Of a DNA stretch of 64,000 bases, positions 57,573-64,000 are shown piece after piece (the first letter of the stretch is position 1; each line of letters begins with the position of its first letter). The stretch comes from Mesorhizobium sp. C432A. GTDB taxonomy: Bacteria; Pseudomonadota; Alphaproteobacteria; Rhizobiales; Rhizobiaceae. The notes under the pieces are model-generated. The model saw only the letters and a list, made by a program, of their open reading frames with translations. It did not search any database and was not told where the DNA came from. The position numbers and the translations under genes are program-made. Location: NCBI RefSeq assembly GCF_030323145.1, contig NZ_CP100470.1, positions 2,335,001 through 2,399,000 on the forward strand, given 5' to 3'.

Positions 57573-59152
57573 ACGACCACCGAACCGACTTCATAGGTCA
57601 TGTCGATCGCGACGAGCTCGGCATCAGGCGTCGGCGTCACACCACAGGTCACCTGCACCTGAGGCGCGATGGCAAAGCCCGTCAGGCCGACAGAGACCCA
57701 TTTCGTGGAAACCGTCTTCGTTGCGCTGGCGTCCCACTTCGCAACATCCCAGAGGCCCAGATCCCATTCATCGAAAACGACATCGTCGGCAACCGACGAC
57801 GGCGCCGACGGCAGCGAGACCTGATAGTCCTTGGAAACCGAGAGCTTGGCGATGAACTTCCGGCTGGCCAGGAAGACCGTCCGTGCCATGTGAACGATCT
57901 TGCTCCGCGCCGGCGACTTCATGTGATCGAACAGGCCAACATAGGTGCAGGTATAAGGCGAGCCATCATCACTGCCGCTGACCTCGCACTGCATGATCTT
58001 GCCGTCCGACGTCCCGAAATACGCCCAGCCGTCATGCAGGACCAGGCATCGCGTATCCCAACCTGTGTAGTCCGCCCATGCACCGGTTTGCAGGTTGACG
58101 ACGAAGCACCTCGCATCCTGTCCGACATCCGCCGGCAGCGAGACGATTGCCATGTTGAACAGCGGCCATTTCAGGATTTCCCAAGGCAGGTTGGCGCGAG
58201 CCGCAGCTTCCCTGCGCCAATCCGGTTCGATGTTGCGCGAAACGCTGATCATCGAAAGCGCCGCACGGTCTTTCTGGATGGCTTGGGAAATCGGAATGAT
58301 ACCATCATCCATGCCGATCAGCAGTTCGCCACCGGCTTGCATCACTGCGCGCTTGCCGCGAGGCGGCGACATGTCATAGCGGCCGACGAGCGACCAGTCA
58401 TTCGGATCGGCCGGGTTTGCACCCTCGTAGACCGCTACCTCGCCCTTGGTCGAAACGAACACGCATTTGTCGTCGACACCGTCGCCGGCATCAAGCGACC
58501 AGGTGCCGCCAAAAAGCAGCGATCCGCCCTTCTGGAAGACACCGGCAAGTGAGAGATCGACGGCGGCTCCGGCAATGGTATCGACTGGTAGAAACCACGC
58601 CGTAAGGCTGTTTTTTTGGATGAAGAATTCGCGGTTGCGATAGGTCCAGACGTGCGAGAGCTTGTTCGTGGCAATGGTGCCCAGCGCGGCCACCGTGGTC
58701 CATGCCGTGCCGTCGAATTGGCGCATGCTGTCCGTGCCGTTCACGGCCGACAGATAGTCGCCGCCAGCGGTCTCGAACTGCACATAGGAGAAATAACCGC
58801 TGGTCAGCCCGGAGACCACGGGAGCCGGCGCTACATTGGGGTTGGCAGGGTTCGTGACATCGAAAATCTTCGTGCCATCCGCCGCGAACATGAACCGGCC
58901 CGGCGACGCGTCATAAGACATCATGCTGACCACTGCGATAGTGCCGATCGTCGCCTTCTTCTTCTCGCCGCCACGCAATCGGATGCCGGTTGTCGTAGGA
59001 AACCAGTTCTCGAGGACGCGGGCACCCTGCGGCTTCGACGCAGCGAGGTTTTCATTCGAAATCTTGCCCCGGATCGGTGCTGGAAATGTGAGCGTGCTGT
59101 GGTGCTGCTGCGATTGGGCCGCAACAGGGACGCGCCTGAAGCCGGCCCTCAT
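57569..59152 (-). CDS. P22 gp10-like tail/DNA-stabilisation protein
   Basis: A 527-residue beta-rich protein. The N-terminus (ISNENLAASKPQGARVLENWFPTTTGIRLRGG) is characteristic of phage stabilisation proteins that plug the portal after DNA packaging. The remainder has repeated blades (GGDYLSAVNG, DKCVFVSTKGEVAVYEG, DARCFVVNLQTGAW), consistent with a beta-propeller ring. It overlaps the gp4-like gene by four bases (59,149-59,152), as those proteins act together in P22. Confidence 0.8.
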   Translation of the reverse strand: MRAGFRRVPVAAQSQQHHSTLTFPAPIRGKISNENLAASKPQGARVLENWFPTTTGIRLRGGEKKKATIGTIAVVSMMSYDASPGRFMFAADGTKIFDVTNPANPNVAPAPVVSGLTSGYFSYVQFETAGGDYLSAVNGTDSMRQFDGTAWTTVAALGTIATNKLSHVWTYRNREFFIQKNSLTAWFLPVDTIAGAAVDLSLAGVFQKGGSLLFGGTWSLDAGDGVDDKCVFVSTKGEVAVYEGANPADPNDWSLVGRYDMSPPRGKRAVMQAGGELLIGMDDGIIPISQAIQKDRAALSMISVSRNIEPDWRREAAARANLPWEILKWPLFNMAIVSLPADVGQDARCFVVNLQTGAWADYTGWDTRCLVLHDGWAYFGTSDGKIMQCEVSGSDDGSPYTCTYVGLFDHMKSPARSKIVHMARTVFLASRKFIAKLSVSKDYQVSLPSAPSSVADDVVFDEWDLGLWDVAKWDASATKTVSTKWVSVGLTGFAIAPQVQVTCGVTPTPDAELVAIDMTYEVGSVVV

Positions 59153-59850
59153 GGCGTGATTACTCCCGGAAAGGCAAAGTCGGCGTCAATCGTCGAGCGA
59201 CGCCAACCGACGGCCAGGATGTTGGAGCCCTTGTCGGCACCGGCTGACACCGCGATGGCATCCTCGTAGGTCGCCATGTCCTCGGAATAGGCTTGCCCTT
59301 TGTTGGCCTTCCATTGCCAAATGATGCCGAGCTTCAAAACGCGCTCATCGAGGCGGAACACGTCATCGTCAGCCGTGAAAGCTGCCTTTGTGGCGCCGTC
59401 CTTGTCCTTCACGATTTTGTTGGTCAGGTAATAGAATTGCGCCGTGGCCAGGTTGGGGATGGCGGGCTTGATCTGGATCTGATCCCCGATCATCGTCCAT
59501 GCGCCAACGAGGATTTGAAAATTCTGCACCGCCAGCCCCAGCCACTCGTCGCTGTCGGGATAGTGCGTGAGCGACGTGTAGGGGCTTGCCGACGGCCAGA
59601 CACGCGCTTTCTTCAGCATGCGCTGGTAATCGGCCGGGAGATTGAGGCCGGTCGAAACGCCGTCGCCGGTGAGCGTGGCAAGCGTCTTGAGTTTCGTCCA
59701 GTCCCGAGTGTCGAATGCGATCCTCTGCGCCATCTCGTTGGCGAGCGACTGCAATTCGATATGCTCGCGGTCGGTCGACGAAAAGACGGCGGTCGGCACG
59801 GTCAAGCCGATGACCGTGCAGACATCCTTGATGACGCTGAGGATCGTCAT
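59149..59850 (-). CDS. P22 gp4-like head-tail adaptor
   Basis: A 233-residue protein. MTILSVIKDVCTVIGLTVPTAVFSSTDREHIELQSLANEMAQRIA is the helical adaptor start; WTKLKTLATLTGDG, YQRMLKKARVWPSA and RLDERVLKLGIIWQWKANKG follow. This pattern is that of the tail accessory factor family that binds the portal ring. It is the first tail gene after the broken structural gene, seven bases from its stop. Confidence 0.8.
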   Translation of the reverse strand: MTILSVIKDVCTVIGLTVPTAVFSSTDREHIELQSLANEMAQRIAFDTRDWTKLKTLATLTGDGVSTGLNLPADYQRMLKKARVWPSASPYTSLTHYPDSDEWLGLAVQNFQILVGAWTMIGDQIQIKPAIPNLATAQFYYLTNKIVKDKDGATKAAFTADDDVFRLDERVLKLGIIWQWKANKGQAYSEDMATYEDAIAVSAGADKGSNILAVGWRRSTIDADFAFPGVITP

Positions 59851-59856
59851 GACGGA

Positions 59857-61148
59857 TCAATCCACCATCGCCAATTCCTTGGCCGCAGCGACCAAGGTGT
59901 CGTGGTTCGGATTGCCACGCGGCCGGGAGCCGGTTTCCTTGGCGATGTAGACCTTCAGGGCTTCATCATCCATCGCCTCAATCTCGGCAGCGGTTGGCGG
60001 CTTGGTCGGCTCGTCTTCGTTTTCTTCGTCGACTTCATCATCGTCGGCGGTCTGGTCGTCGTCTTTCTCGTCGGGCTCTGCCGCGACAGCGGTTGCGGTA
60101 TCGTCGCCCTTTACGCCAGCCTGCATGAACTCTTCGCGCAGCCGGCGTTCATCCGCTAACTGCTGGGTCAGGGCCGCGACCTGAGCCGCAAGGTTGACGA
60201 TGTCGGCGCTGCCGGCCGCATTGTCGAGATAGGCCTGCGCCTGGTTCTTCAGTTCGCGGCCGCCCATGCCGAGCTGCTTCAGCGGGGTGCCGTCCAGCGA
60301 AGCCAGCTGCTCGACTGTGTGGACGCCGAGCGCCTTCAACTCGCGGCGCTTGCCTTCCTTCAGGAACGGCGCCTCGGAAAGCGGCGTGCCGGAAAGTGGC
60401 TGGGAGGTGCCGTCTTTGAAGGCGAGATATTGCTTGTTGTAGAGCTGGGCATAGGTGACGAGACCGCCGCCGGCCGCAATGTCGGCTCGTCTTCGTTTTC
60501 TTCGTCGACTTCATCATCGTCGGCGGTCTGGTCGTCGTCTTTCTCGTCGGGCTCTGCCGCGACAGCGGTTGCGGTATCGTCGCCCTTTACGCCAGCCTGC
60601 ATGAACTCTTCGCGCAGCCGGCGTTCATCCGCTAACTGCTGGGTCAGGGCCGCGACCTGAGCCGCAAGGTTGACGATGTCGGCGCTGCCGGCCGCATTGT
60701 CGAGATAGGCCTGCGCCTGGTTCTTCAGTTCGCGGCCGCCCATGCCGAGCTGCTTCAGCGGGGTGCCGTCCAGCGAAGCCAGCTGCTCGACTGTGTGGAC
60801 GCCGAGCGCCTTCAACTCGCGGCGCTTGCCTTCCTTCAGGAACGGCGCCTCGGAAAGCGGCGTGCCGGAAAGTGGCTGGGAGGTGCCGTCTTTGAAGGCG
60901 AGATATTGCTTGTTGTAGAGCTGGGCATAGGTGACGAGACCGCCGCCGGCCGCAATGCTCTCGCGCGTGGCGTTCGGTTCGGCATCATGCGCCGGATAGG
61001 TCGCCTTGGTCTGGCGATTCGCCGGGAATGAAAGGTCGCAGACCTCCATATCGGTGAAGATCGGCCGGCCGGCTGACCTGCTGGCCTGTTCGTTGGGGAT
61101 GACGTGATTTCGGAAAACGACGTTGACGATGTTCTGGTTCGCGCTCAT
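59857..61148 (-). pseudogene. phage structural gene broken by tandem duplication
   Basis: Reading from the ATG at 61,148 (AGGAG eight bases upstream), the protein runs normally through IVNVVFRNHVIPNEQAS, a coiled-coil region (LAAQVAALTQQLADERRLREEF) and an acidic patch (DDDQTADDDEVDEENEDEPT). At about 60,481 an exact 476-base second copy begins; 476 is not a multiple of three, so the frame is lost and a stop appears at 60,360. The second copy opens again to the original C-terminus (KPPTAAEIEAMDDEALKVYI...AMVD), a HeH/LEM-like end. Without one copy the gene would be 272 codons, a whole number. The function is not known; the place suggests a head protein. Confidence 0.85.
60005..60956. repeat. 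exact 476-bp tandem duplication
   Basis: Copies 60,005-60,480 and 60,481-60,956 are identical as far as I can compare by eye. The flanks differ at once on the left (G at 60,004, T at 60,480), while on the right one extra base matches. No longer microhomology is visible at the junction. It is either a recent duplication or an assembly fault. Confidence 0.92.
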
Positions 61149-61229
61149 GGCGAAACTCCTGTCTGAGAGGGTGCAAAGAAAAACGGGAGCCGAAGCCCCC
61201 GTTTCAGTGTCCTGTTGGAATTGGCCGGG

Positions 61230-61745
61230 TTACGCGGCCAGAGCGTCGTCGACGTACGGTCGATCGATCTCGAACTCGGCGAGACCGGCAGACGGTACGC
61301 CGACCGCAGAAGCGCCCTTGGCGTTCTTGACGCGGTCGCCAGCGACAACAGCATCGTCGACGCTGCCGGCGGTCGCCGTGGCGTAGACGTTGGCATTGTC
61401 GAGGAAGCCGACCAGAGCCTTGCCGATCGCCTTGCCCTTGATCTGATACCAACCGAACTGGCTGGCGACATTCGCGGACATGGCGACTGCAATGGAACCG
61501 ATCATGTCGGGGCCGAGGAGCACCGTCGACCAGTCGTCAGGATTGTAGAGCACCCACGAGCCGACACCGGTGGTGGCGACGCCGGCGAGATAGATGAACT
61601 CGCCGACGCCGTAGACCGGATCTTGCGCCTGGATGATCTGACCCAGCCAAGGGCCAGGAGTGGAGCGCCCGGCCGCCGTAGAGGCCGGGAGCGTTGCGGC
61701 GATCGGCGGGAGGCCGAGATGCGGAGTGTGAGGAACGTATGCCAT
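61230..61745 (-). CDS. phage head-associated protein (decoration-like)
   Basis: A 171-residue protein starting AYVPHTPHLGLPPIAATLPASTAAGR and containing GEFIYLAGVATTGVGSWVLYN and FGWYQIKGKAIGKALVGFLDN, a beta-rich layout. It follows the coat gene by 17 bases, the usual place of a head decoration or stabilising protein. No named family is recognised. Confidence 0.65.
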   Translation of the reverse strand: MAYVPHTPHLGLPPIAATLPASTAAGRSTPGPWLGQIIQAQDPVYGVGEFIYLAGVATTGVGSWVLYNPDDWSTVLLGPDMIGSIAVAMSANVASQFGWYQIKGKAIGKALVGFLDNANVYATATAGSVDDAVVAGDRVKNAKGASAVGVPSAGLAEFEIDRPYVDDALAA

Positions 61746-61762
61746 TTTCTGGGTCCTCTCCT

Positions 61763-62779
61763 TTACGCGGCCGGGTTGCTGTCGATGAGCTTCCACTGGA
61801 ACAGCGGATTGTTCATCGTCAGTTCGCCCATAAAGCCGATGTACTGGACATTCGCGTCCTGATTGATCGGCATCATGGATTTGCCGATCTTGTTGAAGTT
61901 GCGTTCCGGGTGGTAGCGGAGCCAGAGCGTGTCGGTGTCCAGACCATAGGTCGTGTTCGCCGGCATGTTGGAGCCGATGCCGCCTTCCTGGACGATTTCA
62001 GCGGAGCGACCGGCGCCGAAGTATTTCAGCGACGTGAAGCCGAGCTTGCCGAGCCCAGAAACATCGTTGACGCGCTGGATTGCCACCGTGGCCGCGTCAT
62101 AGGCTGCGTAATGCTCGGGCGACATCAGCAGGAGATCGGCGGCACGGGTGCCACGCGAGCGCTGCGTCATGATCGAATTGAGCATCGGGCGAATGGTGGT
62201 CGCCGTGACCTGCGTTCCGATAGCCGGGAAGGCAGAGTTCGCGTCGAACACCGAAGTGCGCCAAATCGCGTTGGCGCCGCGGTCGATGCCGGCATAGACG
62301 CCGGAGTTGACCACAGTCGGAACCGCGAGCTGGAGGCCGCCAAGTTCCTTGCCGCCGAAGCGAGTGCCGTTGCCGTGGAGCGAGATATCGACCTCGTCCT
62401 GCAGCTCACCTTCCGCAGCCTCGATGTGAGACTCCAGAATGTCCATGAGCTGGTTTTCGCCCTCGTTGTTGAGGATGTCCTCGTTGGCGAGAGTGACGGC
62501 AACGGCGCACATTTTCGGCGAGTATTCGGCGTCGTTGAACAACTCGGCCGGAACCGGGTTGAGGAAGTCGAAGCCGTTATACCAGACCGCCGAACCCGTC
62601 TTGGTGTAGAGCAGGCGCTGGCGGATCTTCGGGCCGGAGTATTCCTTGAACTTGCCCTTGCGCTTCAGCACGTTGAGCAAGGCGTTTGAATTGGAGACCA
62701 GGTCCTGGTAACCCGAGGCACGATCCTCAAGCGCCAGAGACAAAATCTCCTGGTTCTTTTCAACTGAAGTAAGAGGCAT
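61763..62779 (-). CDS. major capsid protein
   Basis: A 338-residue coat protein. PLTSVEKNQEILSLALEDRASGYQ begins with a scaffold-interacting helix; KFKEYSGPKIRQRLLYTKTGSAVWYNGFDFLN is the long E-loop, and LLMSPEHYAAYDAATVAIQRVNDVSG with AEIVQEGGIGSNMPANTTYGLDTDTLWLRYHPERNF form the A domain and C-terminal strands of an HK97-type fold. Its size and place between scaffold and adaptor genes agree. Confidence 0.85.
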   Translation of the reverse strand: MPLTSVEKNQEILSLALEDRASGYQDLVSNSNALLNVLKRKGKFKEYSGPKIRQRLLYTKTGSAVWYNGFDFLNPVPAELFNDAEYSPKMCAVAVTLANEDILNNEGENQLMDILESHIEAAEGELQDEVDISLHGNGTRFGGKELGGLQLAVPTVVNSGVYAGIDRGANAIWRTSVFDANSAFPAIGTQVTATTIRPMLNSIMTQRSRGTRAADLLLMSPEHYAAYDAATVAIQRVNDVSGLGKLGFTSLKYFGAGRSAEIVQEGGIGSNMPANTTYGLDTDTLWLRYHPERNFNKIGKSMMPINQDANVQYIGFMGELTMNNPLFQWKLIDSNPAA

Positions 62780-62803
62780 TTTGCCCCTCCTTTTTGCGAT
62801 GGA

Positions 62804-63967
62804 TTATCCGATCTGGGACACAGCCCGCCGGAGTGAATCCTTGATTGAGGTGGAAGCTCGCTTCGTTGCCGGGTCTGAGCCAGCCGAGGGCGCGCCTGTG
62901 ATGGATTTCTGGCCCTTCAGGGTCTGAGCCTGGGGGTCTTGAGCGGTGCGCGTCTGAGGCGCTGCTGAAACTGTGGTGGTCGATGCGGCCGGGTCGGGAT
63001 TGAGCATTTCCGCAAGCTTGTAAGCTTCGGCCAGATCGGCGGTTTTGCCTGATTTCAGGAAAAAGGCGATGTCTTCGGCCAGGTCCTCGAAACGGGGATT
63101 GTCAGCCGCGAACTTCTGCACCTGCGCATCGATCGTTGCTACGTGCTGCTGTTGCATCGTGTTGGTGACGCCACCGACGCTATGCTTCAGCGTCTCGATC
63201 TCGCGCTTGAGCTGCTGGATGGTGGCGTCATTCTGGCCCTGCACCTCGTCGGGCTTCTGGCCCATGACATGCGCAGCGAGCTGGCGAAGCGAGATGCCTG
63301 CATAGTCGCAGACGGCCTCAATGCCCTTCAGCGGGTCCGAGAGTAGCGTCCGCTCCAGATTGGTGTAGCGCGTCATCGCATCGCGCATCGTGGTGTTGTT
63401 CTTGGTGGCCAGTTCGTGGAAGTCCCGGACCTTCTCGAATTCCTCCGCTGGCACGCGGTGCTTTTCGATGCCGGCTTCAAGCTCGCGGATCGAGCGGTGA
63501 ACGGCCGCCTTGACCGGGTCGGGAGCCTTCTCCCATTCGGCCATCGCAGCGGCGTCGCTCTTGAAGCGCGCTGGCGCCTCGGCATGGCTAGTTTGCGTGG
63601 CAGTCTTGCCGGGCTCAGTCTTGGCCGTCTCTGCCGGCTTGGCAGGCTGCTGAGTGGTGTTCGCGTCCTTGGTCGGCTTCGGATCGGGAAGCGTCTTTTC
63701 AGCCTTGTCAGCAGGCTTCTCGCCCGGCTTGGGCTGGGCCTCCACCGGTTTCTTGCCGGTGTCGGTCTCTTCGGCCTTGGCCTTCTCATTGACCTTTTCG
63801 GCCGCTGCCTTCAGCGCTTCGCGAGCGGTTGGCGCCTTCTTTGCTTCCGGTTCGGGCTTGGGCTCGGCGGTGTTGGGTTCGGTGCTGATCGGATTCGGCG
63901 TCTGCACATCGTCGGCAACAGTCGAGATTTCGGCGGGCGCCGAAGCGCCTCCGTTCAAGTCTTCCAT
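62804..63967 (-). CDS. phage scaffolding protein
   Basis: A 387-residue protein. The first 130 residues are acidic and Pro/Lys/Glu/Ala-rich (AEKVNEKAKAEETDTG), the centre (about 140-260) is helical (ERTLLSDPLKGIEAVCDYAGISLRQLAAHVMG), a coiled coil follows (NDATIQQLKREIETLKHSV), and the C-terminus STSIKDSLRRAVSQIG is basic, the coat-binding end of scaffolds. It starts at 63,967, about 25 bases before the coat gene in the transcript ends, and it is the last complete gene of the window. The remaining 33 bases to the edge hold no gene start. Confidence 0.8.
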   Translation of the reverse strand: MEDLNGGASAPAEISTVADDVQTPNPISTEPNTAEPKPEPEAKKAPTAREALKAAAEKVNEKAKAEETDTGKKPVEAQPKPGEKPADKAEKTLPDPKPTKDANTTQQPAKPAETAKTEPGKTATQTSHAEAPARFKSDAAAMAEWEKAPDPVKAAVHRSIRELEAGIEKHRVPAEEFEKVRDFHELATKNNTTMRDAMTRYTNLERTLLSDPLKGIEAVCDYAGISLRQLAAHVMGQKPDEVQGQNDATIQQLKREIETLKHSVGGVTNTMQQQHVATIDAQVQKFAADNPRFEDLAEDIAFFLKSGKTADLAEAYKLAEMLNPDPAASTTTVSAAPQTRTAQDPQAQTLKGQKSITGAPSAGSDPATKRASTSIKDSLRRAVSQIG

Positions 63968-64000
63968 GGGATTGCTCCGTCTGAGGGATTGCTGGTTACT

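Larger units (their letters stand above)
40818..64000. mobile_element. prophage, P22-like short-tailed type (left end and late genes)
   Basis: From a tRNA gene fragment to the right edge, genes change to phage functions: lysis proteins, tail fibre, large virion-internal proteins, gp10-like and gp4-like tail factors, coat and scaffold. The order scaffold, coat, gp4, gp10, ejection-type proteins, fibre follows that of podoviruses of the P22 kind. Portal, terminase, replication, repressor and integrase genes are not in the window, so at least a third of the element lies to the right. Confidence 0.88.

Noticed and set aside
59857..60339. Separate small gene starting within the repeat
   Set aside because: It is the 3' part of the duplicated gene, with no ribosome site of its own that is not also in the first copy.

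Overview
The window looks like a chromosome segment of a GC-rich alphaproteobacterium of the Rhizobiales, most likely Mesorhizobium or a close relative. This is judged from gene content, not from a database search. The pointers are a ROSE-type RNA thermometer before a small heat-shock gene, two DUF982 genes, a two-hairpin intergenic repeat of rhizobial style, a DUF1515 phage gene, and several ABC-transporter catabolic operons.

Left chromosomal part (1-20,300). An RND efflux pair (inner-membrane pump cut by the window edge, plus its membrane fusion protein) is followed by an RpiR-type regulator. Divergent from the regulator is a catabolic cluster: an N-formylglutamate-amidohydrolase-like hydrolase, two tandem APC permeases, a glutamine-synthetase-like gamma-glutamylamide ligase, an aldehyde dehydrogenase, an iron-type alcohol dehydrogenase and a four-gene spermidine/putrescine/iron-type ABC importer. 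The genes fit a gamma-glutamylated amine or amino-alcohol pathway. A toxin-antitoxin pair (DUF7662-like protein plus PIN toxin) with its own promoter and palindrome sits inside this cluster. Then come a Na+/H+ antiporter, an endonuclease/exonuclease/phosphatase-fold protein, an EamA exporter and a decayed MFS gene with a large internal deletion.

Second catabolic region (20,349-36,512). Thirteen genes lie on the minus strand: LacI regulator, Gfo/Idh/MocA oxidoreductase, fused CoA-transferase, crotonase, aldehyde dehydrogenase, sugar ABC importer (binding protein, two permeases, ATPase), GMC oxidoreductase, SDR, second GMC oxidoreductase and a Dabb protein. A DUF993 aldolase-fold gene is divergent. 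Two LacI-type palindromes with a common GAACGTTC core lie between the regulator and DUF993. The substrate is not known to me.

Middle (36,600-40,800). GDP-mannose dehydratase and GDP-fucose synthase (GDP-L-fucose for surface sugars), a small lipoprotein, a heat-shock gene with a sigma-32-type promoter and a ROSE thermometer, two DUF982 genes and intergenic repeats.

Prophage (40,818 to the right edge). The left end is a 3' fragment of a tRNA-Val(GAC) gene, taken as an attachment site; the integrase and the intact tRNA should lie beyond the window. Next to it are an adenine/cytosine-type DNA methyltransferase fused to a Mrr-like nuclease domain and small genes. The long minus-strand late operon reads, from the right, scaffold, coat, a structural gene broken by an exact 476-bp tandem duplication, P22 gp4-like and gp10-like tail factors, a GNAT-like protein, an S74-type protein, a virion lysozyme/ejection protein, another large internal protein, tail fibre and a lysis cassette, ending in a terminator at about 45,130. 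Plus-strand cargo between tail and lysis genes encodes an acetyltransferase and two glycosyltransferases, probably for surface-sugar modification. The layout is that of a P22-like short-tailed phage.
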